Assembly (NCBI GenBank): GCA_030632465.1
Contig: DAOVUR010000059.1
Location: forward strand, 1-9,339
Source: a bacterium
GTDB taxonomy: Bacteria; Verrucomicrobiota; Kiritimatiellia; UBA8416; CAMZLY01
Direction: 5' to 3'
Length of the DNA: 9,339 bases
Below the pieces are notes generated by a model. It worked only from the letters and a program-made list of their open reading frames with translations, was not told the origin of the DNA and did not search any database. Position 1 is the stretch's first letter, and every line of letters starts with the position of its first letter. The translations under genes were made by a program, and so were the position numbers. Shown here in pieces: positions 1 to 5,875 of the stretch.

Positions 1-725
1 AGATGAATGGCTTCTGCACCCACTGCGGCAATAACCATCAGTAGCATTATGTAAAGGGTTTGGCTGTCCTGATTCTTTTTCATTCGTTTCAAACATATTG
101 GGGCAAGGTATTTTGCGCCGATAAGTAGCACTGGAATATAAATTGCCATACCGATAAGGCGCATAGTTAGGATGCCACCATCAAAACCTACGGTATGAAT
201 CGCTAAACATACGGCGAGCACAGTCAATGCCGCAACATCAGTAAACATTGTTGCGCCGACAGTAACGGTTATGCACTCTTTTTTCATAAGTTTATGTTTA
301 ATCAGTATTGGCAGTGCCAGCAAGGTGTGGGAGGCTAGTAGTGAGCCTATTAGTATTGCTGTGAGCCATGAGTATCCAAATAGAAGCGCCGATATAAGGC
401 CCACTGATAATGGTATAGCAAATGTTGCCAGTCCGTATGTCATGGATTTATGACCAGTCCGCTTGAACTGTTGCATATCAATTTCCAGTCCAGCAAAGAA
501 CATAACCATGAGCTTGCCTACCTCTGCTAGAAACTTCATTGTTGTACCATCAGGAGAAATAAGTCCAAAGCCTCTTGGGCCAAGAATAAGGCCGCCAATA
601 ATAAGCCCAACAAGTCCAGGTAGACGCAAGCGTTCGAATATACGCGGAAGAAACAGAATGATTATCATTACCAGCATGAATGTGGTAAGCGGGTCTAAAG
701 GTAGTATAGGCTCAGGTAGTTTCAT
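1..725 (-). CDS. CPA2/Kef-type cation:proton antiporter, N-terminal part (3' end outside window)
   Basis: This is an inner-membrane monovalent cation/proton antiporter of the Na+/H+ exchanger superfamily. I read 241 residues from the ATG at 725; the frame is still open at the window edge, so the C-terminal part (remaining membrane helices and any TrkA-N or USP-like domain) is missing. What is visible is a string of hydrophobic helices with family landmarks: RLPGLVGLIIGGLILGP at about residues 34-50, the FFAGLEIDM motif at about 76-84 that is typical of Kef-like exchangers, SLLASHTLLALPIL at about 128-141, and GATMFTD at about 157-163. D163 sits where CPA exchangers keep their ion-binding aspartate; the preceding residue is Thr (TD) rather than the Asp or Asn of well-studied members. 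The ATG at 725 lacks a Shine-Dalgarno sequence and has an AATAAT hexamer 6 nt upstream. It is transcribed divergently from lysA. Transported ion unknown. Confidence 0.88.
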   Translation of the reverse strand, partial: MKLPEPILPLDPLTTFMLVMIIILFLPRIFERLRLPGLVGLIIGGLILGPRGFGLISPDGTTMKFLAEVGKLMVMFFAGLEIDMQQFKRTGHKSMTYGLATFAIPLSVGLISALLFGYSWLTAILIGSLLASHTLLALPILIKHKLMKKECITVTVGATMFTDVAALTVLAVCLAIHTVGFDGGILTMRLIGMAIYIPVLLIGAKYLAPICLKRMKKNQDSQTLYIMLLMVIAAVGAEAIH

Positions 726-731
726 AGTGCT

Positions 732-737
732 ATTATT
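732..737 (-). promoter_or_regulatory. Candidate -10 element of the antiporter gene
   Basis: On the minus strand this reads AATAAT (5 of 6 to TATAAT) and is separated from the ATG by 6 nt, so transcription would start at or next to the start codon. No good -35 box lies at 16-18 bp; a TTGATT lies 20 bp upstream (758-763). A short dyad, TTTAG/CTAAA (743-747 and 752-756), sits between them. The call rests mainly on the -10 hexamer and its spacing. Confidence 0.35.
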
Positions 738-766
738 GTTGATTTAGTGGCCTAAAAAATCAATCT

Positions 767-789
767 TATTCTTATATGTTCTAAGAATA
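767..789. repeat. 8-bp perfect inverted repeat in the antiporter-lysA divergent region
   Basis: TATTCTTA (767-774) and TAAGAATA (782-789) are perfect inverted copies with a 7-nt gap. The dyad is AT-rich and not followed by a T-run, so a protein-binding site upstream of the antiporter promoter is a better guess than a terminator. No factor can be named from the sequence. Confidence 0.35.
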
Positions 790-836
790 GCTGAGATGCG
801 TGTGTGGGTGTCCTGCCAAAAGGGGATATTTGTTAT

Positions 837-851
837 AAAACAGGCTGTTTT
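837..851. promoter_or_regulatory. 15-bp perfect palindrome upstream of the lysA promoter (possible operator)
   Basis: AAAACAGGCTGTTTT is a perfect 7+1+7 palindrome. It ends 13 bp before the -35 box of lysA. The single-base centre leaves no room for an RNA loop, so it looks like a dimeric repressor or activator site rather than a terminator. Its role in regulating lysine synthesis is inference from position only. Confidence 0.35.
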
Positions 852-864
852 CTATTTCTCGATG

Positions 865-892
865 TTGACATGGCGCAACGCTCTGATATAGT
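865..892 (+). promoter_or_regulatory. Sigma-70-type promoter of lysA-dapA-dapB
   Basis: A perfect TTGACA (865-870) is followed after 16 bp by TATAGT (887-892, 5 of 6 to consensus). The hexamer ends 6 nt before the lysA ATG, so the expected transcription start is the A of the ATG at 899. This is the best promoter in the window and implies a leaderless lysA message. Confidence 0.7.
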
Positions 893-898
893 TACGGG

Positions 899-2158
899 AT
901 GAATGCATTTACATATAAAAATAACGAATTATTTGCTGATGACGTATCGGTTAAGAAATTGGCCAAAGAATACGGAACGCCATTATATATTTACAGTCGT
1001 ACACACATGCGTGATCAGTACGCAAAGTTAGTGGAGGCGATGGCTGAGGTTGATCCTCTTATCTGCTTTTCTGTTAAAGCTAACTCCAATCTAGCTGTTA
1101 TAAAGACTTTTGTTGATCTAGGCGGTGGGCTTGATATTGTTTCTGGCGGTGAGCTCTTTAGGGCTTTACGTGCTGGGGCTGACCCATCCAAGATTGTCTA
1201 TGCTGGTGTTGGCAAGACTGTTGAGGAGATTGAGTATGCTTTAAAAGAGAATATCCTTTTCTTTACTGTTGAATCTGAAGGTGAGGCGCGTCGTATTTCT
1301 GAATGTGCTGTACGGCTTGGTACAACGGGACGTATTGCGTTTCGAGTTAATCCTGATGTTGATCCTAAGACGCATAAATATATTAGTACTGGCAAGAAAG
1401 AGAATAAGTTTGGTTTAGATATTGCACGTGCTACGCAGGCTTATGCTGATGCGGCTAATATGCCTAATATCGAGATAAGCGGTATGCATCTGCATATTGG
1501 TTCGCAGATTTTATCGTCGGCTCCTTTTGGCGAGGCTTTAGAGCGGGTGCGTGATCTATGTATGGATCTTAAGGGAAAGCATGAGTCGTTTAAATATCTT
1601 GATATCGGAGGTGGTATAGGTATTAAGTATGAGCCGGAACATGAGGCGCTTGCGCCAGAAGCGTATGCGGCTACTGTTGTGCCGCTTTTAAAAGAGCTTG
1701 GTCTTAAGGTAGTGTTAGAGCCTGGGCGTAGCATGGTTGGTAATGCTGGTGTTCTGGTTAGTGAGGTTCAGTATGTTAAGGATAACCCATTTAAGAAGTT
1801 TGTGGTTATTGATGCTGGGATGAATGATCTGGTGCGGCCGGCTTTGTATCAGGCATATCATGAGATTATTGCTGTTGATGAGTCGGTCACAGAAAAAGTG
1901 TTTGGTGATCTGGTTGGACCGATTTGTGAGTCCGGAGATTTTCTTGCTGCTAACCGTGAGTTACCAGCAGTTAAGCCGGGCGAGTTAGTTGCAGCGTTAA
2001 GTAGTGGTGCTTACGGATATACAATGGCATCTACTTATAATAGTCGTCCACGACCTGCAGAAATAATGGTTGATGGCGATAAGGCGTTTGTCATTTCGAA
2101 GAGAGAGACTTTACAGGATATAATTAAGAATGAAATCAGTTTAGAGGAGGTTATTTAA
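899..2158 (+). CDS. lysA: Diaminopimelate decarboxylase
   Basis: A PLP-dependent enzyme that decarboxylates meso-diaminopimelate to L-lysine, the last step of the DAP pathway, in the cytosol. The 419-residue length is normal for the family. The alanine-racemase-like barrel comes first, with the PLP lysine K60 in FSVKANSN, HIGSQ at 199-203, the glycine-rich GGG at 237-239 that holds the cofactor phosphate, and EPGR at 274-277. The C-terminal beta domain carries the CESGD motif (C343 to D347), which completes the active site across the dimer, and a GAYGYTMASTYNSRPRP segment near residue 380. The ATG at 899 has no Shine-Dalgarno sequence; a strong promoter places the transcript start on it. It is first in a lysA-dapA-dapB operon, and its TAA directly abuts the dapA ATG. 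The biosynthetic neighbours favour lysA over arginine or ornithine decarboxylase relatives. Confidence 0.97.
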   Translation: MNAFTYKNNELFADDVSVKKLAKEYGTPLYIYSRTHMRDQYAKLVEAMAEVDPLICFSVKANSNLAVIKTFVDLGGGLDIVSGGELFRALRAGADPSKIVYAGVGKTVEEIEYALKENILFFTVESEGEARRISECAVRLGTTGRIAFRVNPDVDPKTHKYISTGKKENKFGLDIARATQAYADAANMPNIEISGMHLHIGSQILSSAPFGEALERVRDLCMDLKGKHESFKYLDIGGGIGIKYEPEHEALAPEAYAATVVPLLKELGLKVVLEPGRSMVGNAGVLVSEVQYVKDNPFKKFVVIDAGMNDLVRPALYQAYHEIIAVDESVTEKVFGDLVGPICESGDFLAANRELPAVKPGELVAALSSGAYGYTMASTYNSRPRPAEIMVDGDKAFVISKRETLQDIIKNEISLEEVI

Positions 2159-3043
2159 ATGTTAAAAGGAACTTATACGGCAATTGTTACGCCATTTGCA
2201 GCGGATGGATCAGTGGATTACGATACATTCAAGAAACTTGTTGAGTTTCAGATTGAAGGTGGTGTTGATGGGATTGTTCCTGTTGGTACAACTGGTGAGT
2301 CACCAACTTTAAATGTTGATGAACATCTGAAAGTGATTGCAACTACTGTTGAACTCTGTAAGGGAGTGGATAATGTTATAGTTGTAGCTGGTACAGGTGC
2401 TAACTCAACTAGCGAGGCAATTGAACTTACAAAGCGTGCAGCTGATATTGGAATTGATGGAACGTTGCAGGTTACGCCATACTACAACAAGCCAAGCAGG
2501 CAAGGTCTGTTTGAGCACTTCTCCGCTGTTGCAGAAGTTGGTGTGCCGGTTGTGTTGTATAATGTGCCGGGTCGTTCAGGCATTCCTATTCCTGTTGATG
2601 TTGTTGCTGACTTGGCTGCAAATCCAAATATTGTGGCGATCAAAGAAGCTGGCGGTAGTGTTGAGCGCGTTAGTGCAATATTGGATCTTTGTGATATAGC
2701 AGTTGTTTCTGGTGATGACTCACTTGCGTTACCAATGATGGTAGTGGGCGCTAAAGGTGTTATTAGTGTTGCTTCCAATATTATCCCAGATAAAGTCTCT
2801 AGCATGATCAATGCCGCTAATAGTGGTGACTGGGAAAAAGCGCGTGAGATGCATAAGAAATATTACAGCCTTTTCTCTGGAATGTTTATCGATACAAATC
2901 CTGTTCCTGTTAAGGCCGCAATGGCTATGATGGGCTTATGCTTAGAAGAGTATAGACTTCCTATATGCGCTATGTCCGATGAGCTAAAGACTAAGCTTAG
3001 CGCTATATTGTCATCAGTAGATGTTCTTAAAGGAGATGCGTAA
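2159..3043 (+). CDS. dapA: 4-hydroxy-tetrahydrodipicolinate synthase
   Basis: It condenses pyruvate with L-aspartate-4-semialdehyde, the committed step of lysine and diaminopimelate synthesis. The 294-residue TIM-barrel protein matches the family length. The GTTGE motif (G43 to E47) carries the two threonines of the proton relay, Y134 and R139 lie in YNVPGR, and K162 in AIKEA is the Schiff-base lysine; these align within one residue of the E. coli catalytic set. The start is supported by AGGAGG at 2145-2150, 8 nt before the ATG and inside the 3' end of lysA. The stop TAA overlaps the dapB ATG by one base, so translational coupling is likely. Related aldolases (N-acetylneuraminate lyase, KDG aldolase) share the fold, but the motifs and the dapB neighbour settle the call. 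Confidence 0.97.
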   Translation: MLKGTYTAIVTPFAADGSVDYDTFKKLVEFQIEGGVDGIVPVGTTGESPTLNVDEHLKVIATTVELCKGVDNVIVVAGTGANSTSEAIELTKRAADIGIDGTLQVTPYYNKPSRQGLFEHFSAVAEVGVPVVLYNVPGRSGIPIPVDVVADLAANPNIVAIKEAGGSVERVSAILDLCDIAVVSGDDSLALPMMVVGAKGVISVASNIIPDKVSSMINAANSGDWEKAREMHKKYYSLFSGMFIDTNPVPVKAAMAMMGLCLEEYRLPICAMSDELKTKLSAILSSVDVLKGDA

Positions 3044-3846
3044 TGGTTAAACTTGCTATATTAGGTGCTGCTGGAAGAATGGGTAAAGCGCTTATCAGTT
3101 GTGCGGAACGTGTAGATGGTGTAGAGGTTGTTGCTGCAATAGAGATTGAGGGTAGTCCGTTGTTAGGTGTGGATGCTGGACTTACTGCGGGTGTTTCTGA
3201 GTTGGGTGTTGAGATCACGTCTGATATGACAGCGACAGGTGTGGCAGATGTTGTTATTGATTTTACATTCCATGAGGCGTCTCCACTTAATGCGGAACGT
3301 GCAGCTGAGTTTGGTCAGTCAATTATTATTGGCACAACAGGTCTTACTGACGAAGAAGCAGATGTTGTAAAGAAAGCGGCAGAGAAGATTCCGATAGTAT
3401 GGGCGCCAAATATGAGCTTGGGTGTTAACTTGCTCTTTGCGATGGTCGAGAAGGCTGGGTCAATTTTAGGTGTGGAGTATGATGTAGAGATTGTTGAGAC
3501 GCACCATAAACTCAAAAAAGATGCACCAAGTGGTACTGCGCTAAGGCTGGCTGAGCAGGTGGCTGCCGGACGCTTGCAGAATCTTGAGGATGTAGGATGT
3601 TACGGGCGTCAAGGCCTCGTTGGTGAACGTCCTGTCGGCGAGATTGGTGTGCATGCCGTGCGTGCTGGGGATGTTGTGGGAGATCATACGGTGACATTTG
3701 CTATAGAAGGCGAGCGTATTGAATTTACGCATCGTGCATCTAGCAGAGATACATTTGCTATGGGTGCGGTTAAAACAGCAAAATGGGTGGCTGATAAAAA
3801 ACCAGGTCTATATGATATGCAGGATGTTCTCGGCTTGCGTGAGTAG
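3043..3846 (+). CDS. dapB: 4-hydroxy-tetrahydrodipicolinate reductase
   Basis: It reduces the DapA product to tetrahydrodipicolinate with NAD(P)H. The 267-residue protein has an N-terminal Rossmann fold with GAAGRMG (G8, G11, G14), then DFT at 73-75, GTTG at 97-100 and WAPNMSLGVN at 120-129. The signature HHKLKKDAPSGTAL follows, with H154 and H155 as the catalytic pair and K158 at the position of the E. coli catalytic lysine. A ribosome binding site AAAGGAG (3029-3035) lies inside dapA, 7 nt before the ATG. It is the last gene of the lysA-dapA-dapB unit. No T-tailed terminator follows; the next 167 bp hold repeats and a large hairpin. The genes for the middle of the pathway (for example dapL or dapD/E/F) are not in the window. 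Confidence 0.97.
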   Translation: MVKLAILGAAGRMGKALISCAERVDGVEVVAAIEIEGSPLLGVDAGLTAGVSELGVEITSDMTATGVADVVIDFTFHEASPLNAERAAEFGQSIIIGTTGLTDEEADVVKKAAEKIPIVWAPNMSLGVNLLFAMVEKAGSILGVEYDVEIVETHHKLKKDAPSGTALRLAEQVAAGRLQNLEDVGCYGRQGLVGERPVGEIGVHAVRAGDVVGDHTVTFAIEGERIEFTHRASSRDTFAMGAVKTAKWVADKKPGLYDMQDVLGLRE

Positions 3847-3897
3847 TCCACAGATTACGCAGATTAAAAGGGATTAAAAAAGTGTTGTCCACAGATT
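3846..3897. repeat. Direct-repeat words containing GTCCACAGATT after dapB
   Basis: GTCCACAGATT occurs twice, at 3846-3856 and 3887-3897. Between them are decayed tandem units of about 10 nt built on the core AGATTA or GGATTA. The word is closely related to the ACAGATTAAC units at 8041-8070, so both are members of one dispersed family. The first copy begins on the last base of the dapB stop codon. I see no coding potential here. Confidence 0.6.
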
Positions 3898-3920
3898 CGG
3901 TAAGCTTAGGGTAGAGTAGT

Positions 3921-3989
3921 TACCTATCTCCGAGAGGTAACAGCCCTGTTGGGTTTCAGCTCTACGGTTCTACCTCTCGGAGATAGGTA
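3921..3989. repeat. REP- or MITE-like element with 19-bp perfect inverted repeats
   Basis: The arms are 3921-3939 and 3971-3989. The right arm reads TACCTCTCGGAGATAGGTA and the left arm is its exact reverse complement, with a 31-nt loop between them. The stem is GC-moderate and would form a strong hairpin in DNA or RNA. It is followed by GATACTTTATAAA rather than a T-run, so it is not a standard intrinsic terminator. Loop plus arms make a compact unit of about 70 bp, which fits a REP-like or non-autonomous element. It separates dapB from folK and could also stabilise the 3' end of the operon mRNA (inference). Confidence 0.7.
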
Positions 3990-4013
3990 GATACTTTATA
4001 AATAGGAAAAATA

Positions 4014-4487
4014 ATGGAATATGGGCTGTCATTAGGTTCCAATCTTGAAGATCGGTTAGAAAATATTCGGTCTGCATGTGATCTGATTGCGGATATTGCT
4101 GGTATCAAGACTGTAGAGCAGGCATCTGTTTATGAAACTGCGCCAGTTGATGTGCCGAAGGAGTATGAGCATCTAGCTTTCTTGAATACGGTTGTTATTG
4201 TTGAAACAGATTTGGAGCCGGCAAATTTGCATGATAGGCTTCAGGAAATAGAGAGTAAGATTGGGCGAGTTCGTAGCAAGGAGCAGAATGCGCCACGGCT
4301 AATAGATATAGATTTGATTTATGCAACGGGTATAACTTGTAATACAGAGACATTAATATTGCCACATCCGCGGTGGGCTGAACGTAGATTTGTTGTAGAG
4401 CCATTGGCAGAAGTTAGGCCGGACTTGGTAATTGATGTGACAAAGGGCACTGTTAGTGACGTGCTTTTATCTTTGCCGGCTGAATAG
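4014..4487 (+). CDS. folK: 2-amino-4-hydroxy-6-hydroxymethyldihydropteridine pyrophosphokinase (HPPK)
   Basis: It transfers pyrophosphate from ATP to 6-hydroxymethyl-7,8-dihydropterin, an early step of folate synthesis, in the cytosol. The 157-residue length is typical for a stand-alone HPPK. Visible motifs are GLSLGSN (4-10) at the N-terminus, YETAPVD (40-46), FLNTVV (56-61), and RLIDIDLIY (95-103), in which D98 and D100 are the Mg-binding aspartates. LPHPRWAERRFVVEPL follows near the C-terminal end. The start has AGGA (4004-4007) 6 nt upstream; a TATAAA at 3997-4002 could be a -10 box giving a very short leader, but I see no -35 box. It lies 167 bp after dapB, beyond the large hairpin, and 67 bp before panB. 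FolB and FolP are not in the window. Confidence 0.95.
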   Translation: MEYGLSLGSNLEDRLENIRSACDLIADIAGIKTVEQASVYETAPVDVPKEYEHLAFLNTVVIVETDLEPANLHDRLQEIESKIGRVRSKEQNAPRLIDIDLIYATGITCNTETLILPHPRWAERRFVVEPLAEVRPDLVIDVTKGTVSDVLLSLPAE

Positions 4488-4518
4488 CTGGTCATTGAGC
4501 GAAGCCGAAATGCCCAGC
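4487..4518. repeat. Imperfect palindromic repeat, copy 1 of 2, after folK
   Basis: Arms GCTGGTCATT (4487-4496) and AATGCCCAGC (4509-4518) pair except for one T/C mismatch, around a 12-nt loop with the core GAGCGAAGCCGA. The 26-bp core (4490-4515) recurs at 5478-5503 with one substitution, A4502 versus G5490. The first base of the stem is the last base of the folK stop codon. It has the look of a dispersed palindromic intergenic element. Confidence 0.7.
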
Positions 4519-4521
4519 AAT

Positions 4522-4549
4522 CTAACAACTGAGAACTGAAAGCTATAAT
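4522..4549 (+). promoter_or_regulatory. Candidate promoter of panB
   Basis: CTAACA (4522-4527, 4 of 6 to TTGACA) and a perfect TATAAT (4544-4549) are spaced by 16 bp. TATAAT ends 5 nt before the panB ATG, and there is no Shine-Dalgarno sequence, so the message should be leaderless or nearly so. The spacer is largely a tandem 7-mer, AACTGAG then AACTGAA (4527-4540), so this promoter lies in repeat-type DNA. Confidence 0.6.
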
Positions 4550-4554
4550 TTATT

Positions 4555-5349
4555 ATGAAAACATGGAATGTAAATTCAATTAAGGCGTTAAAAGGTCAAG
4601 GGAAGATATCTTGCCTGACGGCTTATGATTATACGACAGCACGAATCATTGATCAGGCAGAAATTCAACTTATTCTAGTTGGTGATTCACTAGGCATGAC
4701 TATGTTGGGTTATAAGACAACTTTGCCTGTTACGCTCGAGCATATGTTGCATCATGCAGAAGCTGTGGCTAGGGGGGTGGTTGATGCTATGGTGGTTGTT
4801 GATATGCCGTTTATGTCTTACCAAATCTCTATAGAAGACGCTATTAGTAATGCAGGTATGCTGATGAAAAATGCAGGTGTTGATGCTGTTAAAATCGAGG
4901 GGGGCGCTTTTCGTGTGCCAGTGATAGAAGCTCTGGTAGAGAATGGCATTCCTGTTATGGGGCATATTGGGCTTACACCGCAGAGTGTGCATGCTATGGG
5001 CGGCTACAAAGTGCAGGGTAAAAAGAGCGAAGATGCTATTAAGCTGGTTGAGGATGCGAAAGCATTGGCTGATGCAGGTGCTTTTGCTGTTGTACTTGAA
5101 TGTATTCCTGCTCTACTTGGAGAAGAGATATCGAAGGCTATAGATGTGCCTACTATCGGCATTGGTGCTGGTGCGGGCTGTGATGGACAGATTCTTGTTA
5201 CCCACGATATGTTAGGTCTTTATTCAGAACTTACACCCAAGTTTGTTAAGCGCTACGCAAATATGGAAGCTGATATGAAGATGGCCTTTAAGCAGTATAA
5301 AGATGAAGTAGAAGATTCCGAATTCCCTGCAGACGAACATACTTTCTAG
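4555..5349 (+). CDS. panB: 3-methyl-2-oxobutanoate (ketopantoate) hydroxymethyltransferase
   Basis: It transfers a hydroxymethyl group from 5,10-methylene-tetrahydrofolate to 2-oxoisovalerate, giving ketopantoate for pantothenate and CoA. The 264-residue length equals that of the E. coli enzyme. The (beta/alpha)8 barrel shows LTAYDY (21-26), VGDSLGM (42-48) and VDMPF (82-86) with the metal ligands D44 and D83, then KIEGG (113-117) with E115, GHIGLTPQS (136-144), the catalytic-glutamate region LEC (E182), and IGIGAGAGCDGQILV nearer the end. The ATG at 4555 is chosen because MKTWNV gives the usual N-terminus; it has no Shine-Dalgarno sequence but a TATAAT 5 nt upstream. The substrate link to folate makes the folK neighbour sensible. 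panC and panD are not in the window. Confidence 0.96.
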   Translation: MKTWNVNSIKALKGQGKISCLTAYDYTTARIIDQAEIQLILVGDSLGMTMLGYKTTLPVTLEHMLHHAEAVARGVVDAMVVVDMPFMSYQISIEDAISNAGMLMKNAGVDAVKIEGGAFRVPVIEALVENGIPVMGHIGLTPQSVHAMGGYKVQGKKSEDAIKLVEDAKALADAGAFAVVLECIPALLGEEISKAIDVPTIGIGAGAGCDGQILVTHDMLGLYSELTPKFVKRYANMEADMKMAFKQYKDEVEDSEFPADEHTF

Positions 5350-5434
5350 ATGGGTGCAGGGTGCTACAACCGCTACGCTAGAGTGCCTGCGGCTGAGTGA
5401 AAGGGGAGAGTAAAGATTAAAAGTTTACTTGCCC

Positions 5435-5497
5435 TTCGGCTCCGCTCAGGGAACTTAGTGGCTCTCTTACGCATTTAGGTCATTGAGCGGAGCCGAA
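5435..5497. repeat. 14-bp perfect inverted repeat (TTCGGCTCCGCTCA family)
   Basis: TTCGGCTCCGCTCA (5435-5448) is the exact reverse complement of TGAGCGGAGCCGAA (5484-5497), with 35 nt between. The right arm is the loop core of the palindromic repeat also found after folK (4487-4518), so the left arm is a third, inverted and partial member of that family. The stem is GC-rich and could fold in the panB 3' untranslated RNA. Confidence 0.65.
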
Positions 5498-5503
5498 ATG
5501 CCC
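5478..5503. repeat. Imperfect palindromic repeat, copy 2 of 2, before the rubredoxin terminator
   Basis: It matches 4490-4515 at 25 of 26 positions. As in copy 1, the GGTCATT and AATGCCC arms pair with the same T/C mismatch (T5480, C5501), so the mismatch is a shared property of the family. It can fold on itself or pair with the 5435-5448 arm, but not both at once. Confidence 0.7.
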
Positions 5504-5516
5504 TCAATAAATAAAA

Positions 5517-5553
5517 AAGCCAGAACCTAGTATCTAATACCGGATTCTGGCTT
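5517..5553 (-). terminator. Intrinsic terminator of the rubredoxin gene, possibly bidirectional
   Basis: AAGCCAGAACC (5517-5527) pairs with GGATTCTGGCTT (5542-5553) through a stem with one bulged A, and the inside can extend with GTAT/ATAC (5530-5533 and 5537-5540). Read on the minus strand, the hairpin runs directly into a T-rich tail (complement of the A-rich tract at 5508-5518), 16 nt after the rubredoxin stop. On the plus strand it is followed by ATGTTTTT, so it may also stop panB transcripts. Confidence 0.8.
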
Positions 5554-5569
5554 ATGTTTTTGAGTGGAC

Positions 5570-5728
5570 TTACTCTACGAGAGAGAAGTCATCTTTGGAA
5601 ACGCCACATTCTGGGCATATCCAATCTTCAGGAATATCAGCAAAAGCTGTGCCTGGAGCAATTCCGCCATCAGGGTCACCAACTTCAGGATCGTATACCC
5701 AACTACAAACATCACATATATATTTCAT
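5570..5728 (-). CDS. Rubredoxin
   Basis: A small cytosolic one-electron carrier with a single Fe(Cys)4 site, common in anaerobes, where it serves oxygen and peroxide detoxification and other redox enzymes. The 52-residue protein is full length for a simple rubredoxin. The iron ligands are C5 and C8 (CDVC) and C38 and C41 (CPEC). The conserved core VYDPEVGDPDGGIAPGTAF and the aromatic W36 are in place. The position after the first ligand pair is Ser (S9), where most rubredoxins have Gly. An in-frame ATG at 5758 would add ten residues, but a ribosome binding site lies between the two ATGs, so 5728 is preferred. It has its own terminator and diverges from the radical SAM gene. Its electron partner cannot be told from the sequence. 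Confidence 0.96.
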   Translation of the reverse strand: MKYICDVCSWVYDPEVGDPDGGIAPGTAFADIPEDWICPECGVSKDDFSLVE

Positions 5729-5737
5729 TTTATTATT

Positions 5738-5743
5738 CTCCTT
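5738..5743 (-). promoter_or_regulatory. Ribosome binding site that fixes the rubredoxin start
   Basis: On the minus strand this is AAGGAG, 9 nt before the ATG at 5728. It falls downstream of the alternative in-frame ATG at 5758, which argues against the longer form. Confidence 0.75.
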
Positions 5744-5840
5744 AATTGTTAATTTCAAATACTTTATGCCTATTCATAGATTAGCACAATATATTTTCTA
5801 TTTTTGTTTAGAATATATAACTAAGATGATTACATTGGTC

Positions 5841-5869
5841 TTGCATGAATGTGGCTCTTGGTATATTAT
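5841..5869 (+). promoter_or_regulatory. Candidate promoter of the radical SAM gene
   Basis: TTGCAT (5841-5846) and TATTAT (5864-5869, 5 of 6) are spaced by 17 bp. The hexamer ends 6 nt before the ATG at 5876. An overlapping TATATT (5862-5867) preceded by TGG would be an extended -10 alternative giving a 2-nt leader. No Shine-Dalgarno sequence is present, so the message is predicted to be leaderless. Confidence 0.55.
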
Positions 5870-5875
5870 CTGTCT

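Larger units (their letters stand above)
5350..5516. other. Non-coding stretch after panB made of repeat fragments
   Basis: I find no credible gene here. It opens with a tandem GGGTGCA/GGGTGCT pair (5352-5365), has a small AGTAAA/TTTACT dyad (5409-5414 and 5424-5429), and contains the inverted repeat and palindrome copy listed separately. The run ends in an A-rich tract that is the T-tail of the rubredoxin terminator on the opposite strand. Confidence 0.5.

Noticed and set aside
271..747. Plus-strand frames of 60 and 94 codons over 271-747
   Set aside because: They lie antisense to the antiporter gene, whose minus-strand translation has clear family motifs.
3885..3893. TTGTCCACA, one mismatch from a DnaA box
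   Set aside because: It is part of the repeated GTCCACAGATT word, with no cluster of further boxes, no AT-rich unwinding element and no dnaA/dnaN nearby.
3921..3989. Large hairpin as the intrinsic terminator of lysA-dapA-dapB
   Set aside because: The right arm is followed by GATACTTTATAAA, not a run of T, and the loop is 31 nt.
5729..5758. Extended rubredoxin start at 5758 adding ten residues
   Set aside because: The ribosome binding site at 5738-5743 lies inside the extension, and rubredoxins normally begin just before the first CxxC.
5849..5875. Extended radical SAM start at 5849
   Set aside because: It would include the candidate -10 element in coding sequence and add hydrophobic residues not seen in the family; MKRALFW at 5876 is a typical beginning.
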